DNA of 64,000 nt from Bacillus sp. B-jedd (GTDB lineage Bacteria > Bacillota > Bacilli > Bacillales > Cytobacillaceae): assembly GCF_000821085.1 (NCBI RefSeq), contig NZ_CCXR01000001.1:1013001-1077000 (forward strand), given 5' to 3'. The translations under genes and the position numbers were made by a program. Shown here one piece after another: positions 35,506 to 43,430 of this stretch; the first letter of the stretch is position 1; each line of letters begins with the position of its first letter. The notes under the pieces are model-generated. The model worked only from the letters and a program-made list of their open reading frames with translations. It searched no databases and was not told the origin of the DNA.

Positions 35506-35964
35506 TCACTTAACATACTTGTTTAAATCGCTGATGAAGCGGGAGGGAAGTGAGTAAATGGTATGCGTATTGTTTTCATTCATGAGCGAACCGCCATTAA
35601 CCCCAAGCCACAGCATATATTTAGCAATTGTTTCATCAGTGAACGTAATCGTTAGCATGTAATCCGGGGCTGTGACATCTACAAATCCATTCACTTTTTC
35701 GGCTTGCTCGATCGAATTTACAAAGGTTTTAAGCGCGTCAACATCCTCCTGGCCGTAGGTAACATGAGGCTCCTTCACATCCAGCATGCTTTCGCCGACC
35801 ATAGCGACCGTTGCCTTCTGAATCGTTTTCCCCTCCAATTGAACCGGTTCAAAAACAGTACCTTTCACTTGTTCAACTTTTTCTTGCTCCTTGCAACCGG
35901 CTATTGAAAGAAATAATAGAATGAGTGAGGTGAAAAATAGCCATTTCTGTTTTTGTAGAATCAT
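35506..35964 (-). CDS. Lipoprotein of unknown function, 152 aa
   Basis: ATG at 35964 with AAAAGGAG upstream; the longer frame reaches into repeat DNA and lacks a site. Signal peptide with lipobox SIAGC (Cys about residue 22). The mature domain contains TIQKATVAMVGESMLDV, DALKTFVNSIEQAEKV and DYMLTITFTDETIAKYMLWLG, a layout like small Bacillus exported proteins that resemble a single compact alpha/beta domain. Function unknown. It lies between the 40-bp and 52-bp arrays. Confidence 0.75.
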   Translation of the reverse strand: MILQKQKWLFFTSLILLFLSIAGCKEQEKVEQVKGTVFEPVQLEGKTIQKATVAMVGESMLDVKEPHVTYGQEDVDALKTFVNSIEQAEKVNGFVDVTAPDYMLTITFTDETIAKYMLWLGVNGGSLMNENNTHTIYSLPSRFISDLNKYVK

Positions 35965-36002
35965 TGGGATGCTCCTTTTCTTGGATAGGATGAAATTGAT
36001 TT

Positions 36003-36580
36003 TTTTATTAGCCATATATATTGGGACAGTTGGGGAAGGATTAATCGGTTCTATGGCCCAACGTGGTTGAATTTGGGACACGTGGTGAAGAAATAATCGG
36101 TTCATTGTCCCAACGTGGTTGAACTTGGGACAGCTGGCGAGGAAATAATGGTTTCATTGTCCCAACCTGGATCGGCTTGGGACAACTATCAAGAAATTTA
36201 CCTATAACCTGTCCCAACGTGGTTGAACTTGGGACAACTTTCAAGGAATATACCTATAACCTGTCCCAACGTGGTTGAACTTGGGACAGCTGGCGAGGAA
36301 ATAATGGTTTCAATGTCCCAACCTGGATTGACTTTGGACAACTTTCAAGAAATTTACCTGTAACCTGTCCCAACGTGGTTGAACTTGGGACAGCTGGCGC
36401 GGAAATAATGGTTTCAATGTCCCAACCTGGATCGGCTTGGGACAACTTTCAAGGAATTTACCTATAACCTGTCCCAACGTGGTTGAACTTGGAACAGCTG
36501 GCGCGGAAATAATGGTTTCAATGTCCCAACCTGGATCGGCTTGGGACAACTTTCAAGGAATTTACCAGTAAATTGTCCCA
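36003..36580. repeat. Tandem array of 52-bp units, alternating subtypes with palindromic cores
   Basis: The sequence GTCCCA recurs every 52 bp at 36055 (as GGCCCA), 36107, 36159, 36211, 36263, 36315, 36367, 36419, 36471, 36523 and 36575, with a partial leading unit. Units continue as ACGTGGTTGAACTTGGGACA + GCTGGCGAGGAAATAATGG (type A) or ACCTGGATCGGCTTGGGACA + ACTTTCAAGGAATTTACC (type B), mostly in alternation, period 104 bp; the unit at 36211 is an A/B hybrid. TGTCCCAA and TTGGGACA form an 8-bp inverted repeat around an 11-nt loop in nearly every unit. Since 52 is not a multiple of three, open frames here are accidental. It is not CRISPR, because the sequences between palindromes recur. Confidence 0.95.
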
Positions 36581-36972
36581 ACTAGGAGCAACTTTGGAAA
36601 GCTAGCAAAGTAATGATGGGATTCGAGTTCAACACGGCTCAACCGCTATAGCAAAGCAATCCATAACCACTTTCTGGGAACGGAAAACTCCACCCCCTCT
36701 AATCTTTCAATCATTAGACGCAGAATTGGAGGAATATATGGCACTCCATAAACTAATCCATCTAATATAAGTAAACCCATCATCTCCGCAGAATAAGTCG
36801 AACTTCTGTCGGGATTTGTTTGGAATAAATAGGAAGGGATATTCCGTAACGGGCCGAATAGAATAGCTAAGCGAATATTTTTGCAAAAATCCAAACGCAG
36901 TATTTTATCTATACTCTTGTAAGAGGATTTTTGCAAAATAAGAGAAAAAATAACCTGGCTGGGGGAAGAGGA
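36581..36972. other. Intergenic stretch without a convincing gene
   Basis: After the 52-bp array there is about 390 bp with no repeat and no gene I can defend. A 96-codon minus-strand frame (36936-36646) has a hydrophobic middle but starts with TTG inside a TTTTGCAAAA palindrome and has no ribosome binding site. Two TTTTGCAAAA motifs (36879 and 36929) lie just upstream of the VanW-like gene. Confidence 0.5.
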
Positions 36973-37974
36973 TTGAAGCTAACTAGAGGAATTTCAGTGG
37001 TGTTGATTTGTAGTTTCATAGGTTTAGCGGGATGTTCTGGACAGGCGGCGGAAGGAAAAAGTGATGAAAAGAAAACAGCGAATGCAGCGGAAAGGCCGGC
37101 GGCACCGAAGGTAACTAAACCCGTGCCGAAACCGGTAGAAAAACCCGCTGTACCGGTGGTTTATATAAAGGATCCAACACAAAGCAACGCAATCCAGGCG
37201 TTCATCCCGGAGGACATGGGATATGGCACGAATAACGAGGAATACAAAAAGGAGATTGAAAAGTGGGCGCGGGAAATGGCCCGGGGGAAGGACGGCCAGC
37301 CTGGGTACGACCGGCGCGGCACGCTTGACCGGATTGGCGCGAATGGCAACATAATCAAGGGGGATTCGCGGATCATTCTTGAGGAGGCCGAGTTGGTGAA
37401 AATGGTGCTGGACGCATCGGGTGAAGGCGGGGATGTCGTCCTGCCGATCCATGTAACGGAAAGCAGCTGTGCACCTGAGGACGTGGCGCATTTAGGCGAA
37501 GTTCTTATCGCTTCGTATACAACCCGTTTTGATGGCAGTGTTGCTGGCAGATCGAAAAACATCGAGCTGTCCACGAAGGCAATCAATAATGTGATTGTCG
37601 GTGTGGGGGATATTTTCTCGTTCAATACAACGGTCGGGCCGAGTGATGAAGCGCACGGCTACCAGCCCGCCAAGGAAATCGTCAACAAACAGCTCGTCAT
37701 GGGTATTGGCGGTGGCATCTGCCAGACATCGTCGACGCTGTTCAACGCGGTGGACCAGCTGCGGGTTGACTATGTCGAAAAGCACCATCACTCCTTAAAC
37801 GTCGGTTATGTGCCGAATGGCAGGGATGCGACCGTTTCTTATGGAGGGAAGGATTTTCAGTTTAAAAACACCAGCGGAGCGCCGTTCATTATCAAAGGAG
37901 TTTACCGGAAAGGCACATTGACGATAGAAATAAGGACCGCCGCAAAATTTAAAAGAGCTATTGCAAAAAGATAA
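36973..37974 (+). CDS. VanW-family lipoprotein
   Basis: I place the start at TTG 36973, with GGGGGAAG upstream; TTG at 36931 is also in frame but poorly served. Lipobox GLAGC (Cys about 21) follows a short hydrophobic core, then a proline/lysine-rich linker. The C-terminal half is a VanW domain: FSFNTTVGPSDEAHGYQPA, MGIGGGICQTSSTLFNAV, VEKHHHSLNVGYVPNGRDAT. VanW-type proteins occur with peptidoglycan and G5-domain proteins and may bind cell-wall components; their biochemistry is unresolved. Base composition is more GC-rich than its neighbours. Confidence 0.88.
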   Translation: MKLTRGISVVLICSFIGLAGCSGQAAEGKSDEKKTANAAERPAAPKVTKPVPKPVEKPAVPVVYIKDPTQSNAIQAFIPEDMGYGTNNEEYKKEIEKWAREMARGKDGQPGYDRRGTLDRIGANGNIIKGDSRIILEEAELVKMVLDASGEGGDVVLPIHVTESSCAPEDVAHLGEVLIASYTTRFDGSVAGRSKNIELSTKAINNVIVGVGDIFSFNTTVGPSDEAHGYQPAKEIVNKQLVMGIGGGICQTSSTLFNAVDQLRVDYVEKHHHSLNVGYVPNGRDATVSYGGKDFQFKNTSGAPFIIKGVYRKGTLTIEIRTAAKFKRAIAKR

Positions 37975-37987
37975 CCGTTTCCTTTCT

Positions 37988-38022
37988 CAATCCGCTATCC
38001 TAACAGGAAGCGGGTTTGTTTT
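37988..38022 (+). terminator. Terminator after VanW gene
   Basis: AATCCGCT / AGCGGGTT stem (one G-U) with additional inner TCCT/AGGA pairing, then TTTGTTTTT. Confidence 0.8.
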
Positions 38023-38090
38023 TGATAAAAATGGTGTTCGGAAATCGGATTGAATGTTAAAATTAGGAAAACTAATATGAGGTGAATGGA

Positions 38091-38444
38091 TTGGCATATA
38101 TTGTAACTCCTGTTATAGGTTTCACCCTCTTTTCCGTAGCAACTTTATATAATGTGCTAAGCAAGAAAACCAAAATGGACACTTATAAAAGGGTTATTTA
38201 CGTTATCAGTCTCTGCTTGATGGTCATTACATTATTATTTCCGTACCCTTCAACAAACACACCTCAATCAACTAGTTTCGGCGCACCAATAAGTGTGTTT
38301 GAGTATCATGCAAAACAATACCTTCATTTTAATATTCTTTCCTTTTTTATTAATCTTTTCGTCTTTTATTGGTTATTAAAGCTGCTTCATTTTGCATGGA
38401 TGTCCATCATTAAAGCCATAAAAAGCCATCGATCATTATTATAA
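38091..38444 (+). CDS. Small membrane protein, 117 aa
   Basis: TTG at 38091 lies eight bases after GAGGTGAA; a GTG at 38082 is inside that site. Three hydrophobic helices (about residues 3-20, 36-55 and 80-103) and a polar loop with PSTNTPQSTSFGAP. Not recognised. The next membrane protein gene begins 13 bp downstream with AAGGAG, so the two form an operon and perhaps a complex. Confidence 0.65.
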   Translation: MAYIVTPVIGFTLFSVATLYNVLSKKTKMDTYKRVIYVISLCLMVITLLFPYPSTNTPQSTSFGAPISVFEYHAKQYLHFNILSFFINLFVFYWLLKLLHFAWMSIIKAIKSHRSLL

Positions 38445-38456
38445 GGAGTTGCAGGA

Positions 38457-38741
38457 ATGAGCCTTCTAATCATTTCCTTTTCTTTAGCAATTTCCATAAT
38501 GGCGTCAGTCTGGATAGTAAAAAAGAAAAAGAGCAAACTGCTGGGCACGGTATCCGCACTGATTTTAAATACGCTGATATTGGCCTCAGCCTTTTCTGTT
38601 TTTTACAGCAAGGACGAGGAAGCAAGAGTGTTTGGCGTTGGGCAAACATATTATTATGTTCTTATTTTTGCGATACCCATTACTACCTGGATTAATTTCG
38701 TCCTGCTTAAATTTGTGAAACGCAAGAAAGAAGAAGTTTAA
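38457..38741 (+). CDS. Small membrane protein, 94 aa
   Basis: ATG with AAGGAG ten bases upstream. Three helices (residues 2-20, 28-47, 63-85) joined by lysine-rich turns (KKKKSKLLG, KRKKEEV at the end): positive-inside topology is clear. Family unknown. Its 3' end overlaps the convergent DUF5412-like gene by 4 bp. Confidence 0.65.
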   Translation: MSLLIISFSLAISIMASVWIVKKKKSKLLGTVSALILNTLILASAFSVFYSKDEEARVFGVGQTYYYVLIFAIPITTWINFVLLKFVKRKKEEV

Positions 38742-39127
38742 TTCCCTATATACTCAATGCTAGTCCTGCCCACACGTTTATCCATTTCAAATATCTCGGA
38801 AGACTTCTTGTAATTTACTCGTAATTTATCAATGGTGAGCCATGTGACTTGGAATTGGTGATCAGAAACAAATGCGTTTCCGGATTCATTGGGAAGTTCC
38901 TCATCCGAATCCAACAGTGATAACTGATACGAAGACCCTGTCGAAGCGCCGCAATCCCGCTGAAAAATAAAAGCTATCTTATTTCCATTCGGTGAAGGCA
39001 CCTTTTGAATAATGTCGTTTCCACATAGATCACCGAAAAACTTATCAAGTAAATAACTTCCTGCAAAATAAAGACCTATTAGAACTATTGCAGTTACCAA
39101 ATATGGCTGTAATTTTTTGTTTTTCAT
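38738..39127 (-). CDS. DUF5412-type membrane-anchored protein
   Basis: ATG at 39127. One transmembrane helix (residues 9-30), then an exported domain with LCGNDIIQKVPSPNGNKIAF and QRDCGASTGSSYQLSLL, the pattern of DUF5412 proteins (two conserved cysteines that may pair). Function unknown. The ribosome binding site GGGGTGA lies in the arm of a hairpin, which may dampen translation. Confidence 0.75.
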   Translation of the reverse strand: MKNKKLQPYLVTAIVLIGLYFAGSYLLDKFFGDLCGNDIIQKVPSPNGNKIAFIFQRDCGASTGSSYQLSLLDSDEELPNESGNAFVSDHQFQVTWLTIDKLRVNYKKSSEIFEMDKRVGRTSIEYIGN

Positions 39128-39135
39128 CTATTCAC

Positions 39136-39165
39136 CCCGTTACAATTATATAACGGGTCTTTTTT
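39136..39165 (-). promoter_or_regulatory. Hairpin covering the ribosome binding site of the DUF5412-like gene
   Basis: CCCGTTA / TAACGGG, 7 bp with an 8-nt loop. On the minus strand the distal arm merges with the GGGGTGA Shine-Dalgarno sequence. On the plus strand the same element is followed by TCTTTTTT and could terminate transcripts. Confidence 0.45.
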
Positions 39166-39343
39166 AGAACATAATTTTTTCAAGGGGATTTAGCAAAAAA
39201 GTAGATTTAGGTTTGGCACTCATAACGAAATTATAGATTGTCTTTTCAACTATCGTTGGCTTTAATCCCATAAGGTTTAAAGGGACCTCAATCCCTATTA
39301 AATACATTGGAGATGAACAATAATAAGCTAAGGTGGAATTCCT

Positions 39344-39718
39344 ATGAGGTTGCGCTGTAAAGCCTGTCAGACCGTTGTTACAAATACGTTAAGTGAGTTG
39401 GACGATTTATCAAAATTAAACCAGAATGCTTGTGGAGAGGATTTTATTCCGCAAGGCTTTTTTATTAAAAATGGTAATGATGATTATCCAGCCCGGATTA
39501 GAAATCGAATAATCATCAATATATACGATCTTATTCAATCCAAATACCATCCGGACAGACGAAGGTTAAATGGATGTTGCGGTATGGATGGCTGTGACGG
39601 TAATAACTTAGTCTGCAAAAATGGCCACGAAATTGGGGTGGAAATGTCTGATTGCTGGACGCAACATTTAGTTGCTTTTGATCCAAACCTTGTTGAAATT
39701 AGTAGATTTGAAAAGTAG
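39344..39718 (+). CDS. Cysteine-rich hypothetical protein, 124 aa
   Basis: ATG with AAGGTGG upstream. Seven or more cysteines: RCKACQ at the start, then NGCCGMDGCDGNNLVCKNGHEIG and SDCWTQH, suggesting a zinc-ribbon-like fold. No transmembrane segment. I have seen similar uncharacterised proteins in Bacillus but cannot name a family. It is followed by the SdpI-like gene after 60 bp. Confidence 0.7.
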   Translation: MRLRCKACQTVVTNTLSELDDLSKLNQNACGEDFIPQGFFIKNGNDDYPARIRNRIIINIYDLIQSKYHPDRRRLNGCCGMDGCDGNNLVCKNGHEIGVEMSDCWTQHLVAFDPNLVEISRFEK

Positions 39719-39778
39719 TTAACTATTGGTTTATCCCATTTCTCCTTATCATTCAACATATGCGAGGGAGGGAGACGT

Positions 39779-40072
39779 ATGGATGCAGGGGTAACAATTG
39801 GGGTTATCATTGTAATAGCAGGGATAATCCTCTTTTTCTTCCCACCCAGGGAAATAAACAGCTTTTATGGGTATAGAACTTCGAGTTCGATGAGAAATAA
39901 AACCAATTGGGATAAGGCAAATAGATATTGCAGCAGGTTATTGATTGTTTTTGGCATAATATTACTAATATTTGCGGTTGTATTTAAAAGTACATTACTA
40001 AATTTCCTGACGCTGGGAGTTTCAGTAGTCTTTATTTATATTCTTGTAGAGGTGAAAATTTTAAAGGTTTAA
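39779..40072 (+). CDS. SdpI-family membrane protein, 97 aa
   Basis: ATG with GAGGGAGGGAG upstream. Three helices and the family motif INSFYGYRTSSSMRNKTNWD with ANRYCSRLL, as in the C-terminal half of SdpI, the immunity protein and receptor-like partner of the SDP toxin. Short stand-alone SdpI-like proteins are common, and most are not linked to SdpC. No sdpC-like toxin gene is visible nearby, so immunity function is only a possibility. Confidence 0.82.
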   Translation: MDAGVTIGVIIVIAGIILFFFPPREINSFYGYRTSSSMRNKTNWDKANRYCSRLLIVFGIILLIFAVVFKSTLLNFLTLGVSVVFIYILVEVKILKV

Positions 40073-40092
40073 TTCTAAATGGGAATGTAAAA

Positions 40093-40224
40093 ATGTGCTT
40101 ACCTTTGGGCCGAATTGGGAGACCAGAAGATGTGGCACAAATTATTGCTTTACTCGCCAGCGAAGAAGCAAGATGGATAACAGGCCAGATCATTCATTCG
40201 GAAGGGCGATTTCTTAGGAGTTAA
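40093..40224 (+). pseudogene. C-terminal remnant of a short-chain dehydrogenase (SDR)
   Basis: A 43-codon frame reads PLGRIGRPEDVAQIIALLAS then EEARWITGQIIHSEG, the hallmark C-terminal block of classical SDR enzymes (P-x-G-R-x-G-x-P-E-D-V-A ... ITGQ). The NAD-binding and catalytic parts are absent: the SdpI-like gene ends 20 bp upstream. It is a decayed fragment, probably left by a deletion. Confidence 0.8.
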
Positions 40225-40278
40225 GCAATTAAAGAAGGGTTTTGAAAAAAAGACCCTTTAAAATAGTAGGATAATTTG

Positions 40279-40665
40279 ATGAAAGTTATAGTGGTTGAAT
40301 ACATGAAAGAATTGGCAGATGGTTTTATGGTTAAATTTACTTCGCCTTTTGGTACTGCTGAGGGAAAATGGATTGGTACTAAACCATTATTAGATTTCGA
40401 ATATCATATAGAAATTGATATTCCAGAAGTACTTGAGTGGGGAAAGCAAATTGAAAATATTGGCGAGAAAATTAATCAGATAAAAAGTGTTGGTGAACAT
40501 ATTTATTTATCAGGAGTGTTAGAATCGGTTGCTGCTGATGGGTATTCAGTATTAAGAATAGGAAATAACATAGTTGTTTTTGAATTAACTAGAGCCAATT
40601 GTCCTATTGGTTCATTCGTGCAAATCGAAATAGATGAAATTCTATTGTTTGATACAGGAATTTAG
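40279..40665 (+). CDS. Hypothetical protein, 128 aa
   Basis: ATG at 40279 with only a weak AGGA upstream. The sequence is soluble and strand-rich (VKFTSPFGTAEGKWIG, HIYLSGVLESVAADGYSVLRIGNNIVVFEL, GSFVQIEIDEILLFD), which suggests a small beta-barrel or OB-like fold. No catalytic motif. Not recognised. Codon use is AT-rich like its neighbours. Confidence 0.6.
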   Translation: MKVIVVEYMKELADGFMVKFTSPFGTAEGKWIGTKPLLDFEYHIEIDIPEVLEWGKQIENIGEKINQIKSVGEHIYLSGVLESVAADGYSVLRIGNNIVVFELTRANCPIGSFVQIEIDEILLFDTGI

Positions 40666-40755
40666 AAGTATTTCTTATTAGCCATTACGGATTGACAACC
40701 ATTAAAAGGTTCAAAATGAATTTTAAAAAATTCTGTTGGTTAAAGGAGAATGAGA

Positions 40756-40860
40756 ATGAGAATGAAAAGCTTACTAAAATGGAGTTATTTTTTTGTGTTA
40801 TTAGTTGGTATTTTAATAGGGTATTTTGGAATTCCTATGATCTCACGATTGTTCTATTAA
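40756..40860 (+). CDS. Very small membrane protein, 34 aa
   Basis: Three in-frame ATGs (40750, 40756, 40762) follow TAAAGGAG; the middle one has the best spacing. The peptide is a basic N-terminus (MRMKSLLKW) and one hydrophobic helix (SYFFVLLVGILIGYFGIP). Size and site are convincing enough for a tentative gene, but no family is recognised. Overlapping longer frames have no ribosome binding site. Confidence 0.45.
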   Translation: MRMKSLLKWSYFFVLLVGILIGYFGIPMISRLFY

Positions 40861-40928
40861 ATATAACTTTTAAGTTTTTAAATTCAAAGGAATAATCATC
40901 ACACGCATTGAAAATTGAGGTGGATACC

Positions 40929-41651
40929 TTGCCAAAGATCGCACTCTTGACTGTCACTCACGACCCACAAGGGAAAAACATAGAACTTTTTAAAGAAATG
41001 CAAAATGGATTAGAAAATATTTATGATGAATTGTTTTTAACCATCAGTGATGAATCTTCAGTTGAGTCTATTAAGGAAATGGAGAAAAGTAAGTTTAATA
41101 TAAAAATCATACCCAAAAAAGGAGCTGCCGAGGCAAGAAGGGAAGCTGTGAAATTTGGATTAAACGGGAAAAGTGACTTTTTCCATTATTGTGATTTTGA
41201 CAGGCTCTTAACTTGGAGCAAAAGTTATTTTCGAGAACTAAAAAAGATTGTCTCAACTATACCTAGTCACGATTATTTGATTTTAGGTCGTACAGAAAGG
41301 GCTATGAATACCCATCCTCCCGAATGGATTGAAACCGAGAAAATCACCAATAAAGTTTGTTCCCTTGAACTGGGGATGGACGTAGACATCACTGCTGGAT
41401 CCTGTTCATTTTCAAGAAATGCCGCTGAATATATTAACACGCATTCATGTGAAAAAATGACTGACTCCGAATGGGCAATGATTGCTCAAAGAATTGCGAA
41501 ACTGAAGGTTGGTTATACAGAGGTGGATGGATTAGAGTACCACGAAGAAACCAATGGAATAAACAGGGATATTAGTGAGTCTGACAAATGGTTGGGAAGA
41601 TTGAAGCTCGCATTTATTATAAGTGAAGCTGCAATTAGGACGGGAAAATGA
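40929..41651 (+). CDS. Glycosyltransferase-like (GT-A fold) protein, 240 aa
   Basis: TTG at 40929 is served by GAGGTGG; the upstream frame start at 40908 is not. The product opens with a GT-A-like strand (KIALLTVTHDPQGKN), has KKGAAEARREAVKFGL and then HYCDFDRLLTW, where the CDFDR aspartates would be the DxD metal site, and later DITAGSCSFSR and EVDGLEYHEETNG. This is consistent with a family 2-like glycosyltransferase acting on an unknown acceptor. It has no transmembrane helix. Isolated gene. Confidence 0.65.
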   Translation: MPKIALLTVTHDPQGKNIELFKEMQNGLENIYDELFLTISDESSVESIKEMEKSKFNIKIIPKKGAAEARREAVKFGLNGKSDFFHYCDFDRLLTWSKSYFRELKKIVSTIPSHDYLILGRTERAMNTHPPEWIETEKITNKVCSLELGMDVDITAGSCSFSRNAAEYINTHSCEKMTDSEWAMIAQRIAKLKVGYTEVDGLEYHEETNGINRDISESDKWLGRLKLAFIISEAAIRTGK

Positions 41652-41883
41652 GTAATTATTTTCTTCTTGAGCGAACTCTTTAGGGAGGGGGACCAGAGTA
41701 ATTACCTGAATATCAAACCGGGTAGGAATGGTGGTGCAATTAAATAACCGGTTTCTGTAACTCTTCGAGATGCACTCTTTCCCCATATCTCAACCTTGGT
41801 TATGGAAAAATTGTTGAAATATCTGTATGTAGTGAGGTTTAAAGGATTGCTGTGAATGATCTCTTTAATAAAATACAGATTGC

Positions 41884-41907
41884 CCCCTCCCGTTTGAAAG
41901 GGAGGGG
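41884..41907. terminator. GC-rich hairpin upstream of the NCS2 gene end
   Basis: Perfect CCCCTCCC / GGGAGGGG stem with an 8-nt loop between two convergent genes. T-rich tails are weak on both strands. The remaining 41652-41883 region shows nothing else. Confidence 0.6.
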
Positions 41908-41969
41908 TATTCTAATTGCCTGTCCATTTACAGACTTTTTGCAAGTTATCTCAAAAAGTAACTGTATAT

Positions 41970-43259
41970 CTAGATAAGAAAATATTGAATAATAAAGTTG
42001 CTGAAAAACAGAATGGCAATAAAATAAAGCATAGGGTGAACTTCTCTTCCTTTCCCTAGTAAAAGTTTTAATAATGGGTATAGGACAAAGCCAAATGCCA
42101 TACCATCTGCGATGCTATAAGTTAATGGAATCAGGACAATTATTAATATTGCCGGGAAGCTCTCTGATAAGTCTTTCATTGAAATATGGACAATATTTTG
42201 GACCATAATCACACCTATTAAAATGAGAATAGGCGAAACTGCACTTGATGGAATAATTTTAATCACCGGTATAAACAAGACTGAGACGAGAAACAATATT
42301 CCGGTAACAATGGAAGTTAGTCCTGTCCTTCCACCAGCTGTTATTCCAGCTGCTGTTTCTACCGATGCAACAGTGGGACTCGTTCCGAATATGCCGGATG
42401 TTAACACCGAAATACTAGTAGCCTGCAAGGACTTCTTGCTATCTTCGAATCTATTTAACATCTTGTTGTGACCATGAATTAACCCAATATTTTCAAACAC
42501 AACCACCATTGCAAGAGAGATTGAAGTTAGCCAGAAAACTATATTTCCTGATTGTGACCACGATAGTTGTCCAAAAACACTTGAGTATTCTTGAAAAGAA
42601 GGCAACGTAAAGGAAACCCCTTCAGGATTGGTCCCTCCTACCCAAATCGCTAACAACGATGTAATCAAAATGCTTAAAAGCAGGTTTCCAGGTACATTTT
42701 TAAGGAATAAAATGACCGTAATGATCAAACCAATAATGGTTGTAATTGCTGCGGGGCTGCTTAAATCTCCAATTGCAAGCAGAGTGTGCTCGGAATTCGT
42801 AATGATACCAGCATTGTCAAACCCTATTAAAATCAAAAGGATTCCAATCCCTATGTTTATGGCTTCCTTTAATGAATTAGGAATCGAGGTTGTTATTACA
42901 TTAGCTATAGGTGTAAAAGCAATGACAACGAAAATCAGTCCTGTCACGAAAACCATTGCCAGGGCTTCCTGCCAAGTAAATCCCCCCGATTGAACGATTG
43001 TATAAGTAAACATCGCATTGAGCCCCATCCCCGGAACCAGGAGAATAGGGGCGTTACTCCAAAGTCCAATAATTAAACATCCGAAAAAACTAGTTAATAT
43101 TGTCGCAATGATTCCTGCCTCCAACGGAATACCCGCTTCAGCTAAAATCGTAGCGTTGACAATAATGATATAGACCACGGTTATATATGAAATAAAACCT
43201 GCCGAAAGTTCTTTTGTAAGTGAAGTACCATGTTGTTGTAACTTAAATAGACGTTCCAT
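41970..43259 (-). CDS. NCS2-family purine permease (AzgA/PbuG-like)
   Basis: ATG at 43259 with AAAAGGAG upstream. The 429-residue protein has twelve or more helices and the AzgA-subfamily motifs: ELSAGFISYITVVYIIIVNA near the N-terminus, VPGMGLNAMFTYTIV, SIPNSLKEAINIGIGILLILIGF (with the Glu that binds purines) and GTSPTVASVETAAGITAGGRTG. Proteins of this type import hypoxanthine, guanine or adenine by proton symport. It diverges from a LysR regulator that likely controls it. No purine riboswitch is visible upstream. Confidence 0.9.
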   Translation of the reverse strand: MERLFKLQQHGTSLTKELSAGFISYITVVYIIIVNATILAEAGIPLEAGIIATILTSFFGCLIIGLWSNAPILLVPGMGLNAMFTYTIVQSGGFTWQEALAMVFVTGLIFVVIAFTPIANVITTSIPNSLKEAINIGIGILLILIGFDNAGIITNSEHTLLAIGDLSSPAAITTIIGLIITVILFLKNVPGNLLLSILITSLLAIWVGGTNPEGVSFTLPSFQEYSSVFGQLSWSQSGNIVFWLTSISLAMVVVFENIGLIHGHNKMLNRFEDSKKSLQATSISVLTSGIFGTSPTVASVETAAGITAGGRTGLTSIVTGILFLVSVLFIPVIKIIPSSAVSPILILIGVIMVQNIVHISMKDLSESFPAILIIVLIPLTYSIADGMAFGFVLYPLLKLLLGKGREVHPMLYFIAILFFSNFIIQYFLI

Positions 43260-43370
43260 GTTTATCTCCTTTTCTAGTCCAGCTCCTTTATCTGAGTGGA
43301 AGTCGCTCCAGTTTGTACGGCGATGACCAAGAGCTAGCGAGTCGTCCGTTATCGTAACATGGACACTTCT

Positions 43371-43405
43371 ATATGAAAAATATATAATTTATATAAAAAT
43401 CATAT
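43371..43405. promoter_or_regulatory. AT-rich dyad between NCS2 permease and LysR genes, likely LysR operator
   Basis: ATATGA (43371-43376) and TCATAT (43400-43405) flank a near-palindromic TATATAATTTATATA core. T-N11-A type sites of this kind bind LysR proteins; placement between the divergent genes fits. Confidence 0.5.
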
Positions 43406-43430
43406 ATTTTTTAAATAAAGGAAGAAGACA

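Noticed and set aside
36003..36580. CRISPR array
   Set aside because: Palindromic repeats are regularly spaced, but the intervening sequences are of only two kinds plus a hybrid, and there are no cas genes.
36646..36936. 96-codon minus-strand gene before the VanW-like gene
   Set aside because: TTG start with no ribosome binding site and no family resemblance.
39779..40072. SDP toxin-immunity locus
   Set aside because: Only an SdpI-like protein is present; no SdpC-like toxin or SdpAB genes nearby.
40692..40895. 67-codon frame overlapping the 34-aa membrane peptide
   Set aside because: No ribosome binding site; the overlapping 34-codon frame has AAAGGAG and a clean hydrophobic helix.
41700..41883. 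Gene after the glycosyltransferase-like CDS
   Set aside because: No start with a ribosome binding site and no sustained coding pattern.
43260..43370. Purine riboswitch upstream of the NCS2 permease
   Set aside because: No conserved loop or junction sequences of the purine aptamer can be found; only partial hairpins.
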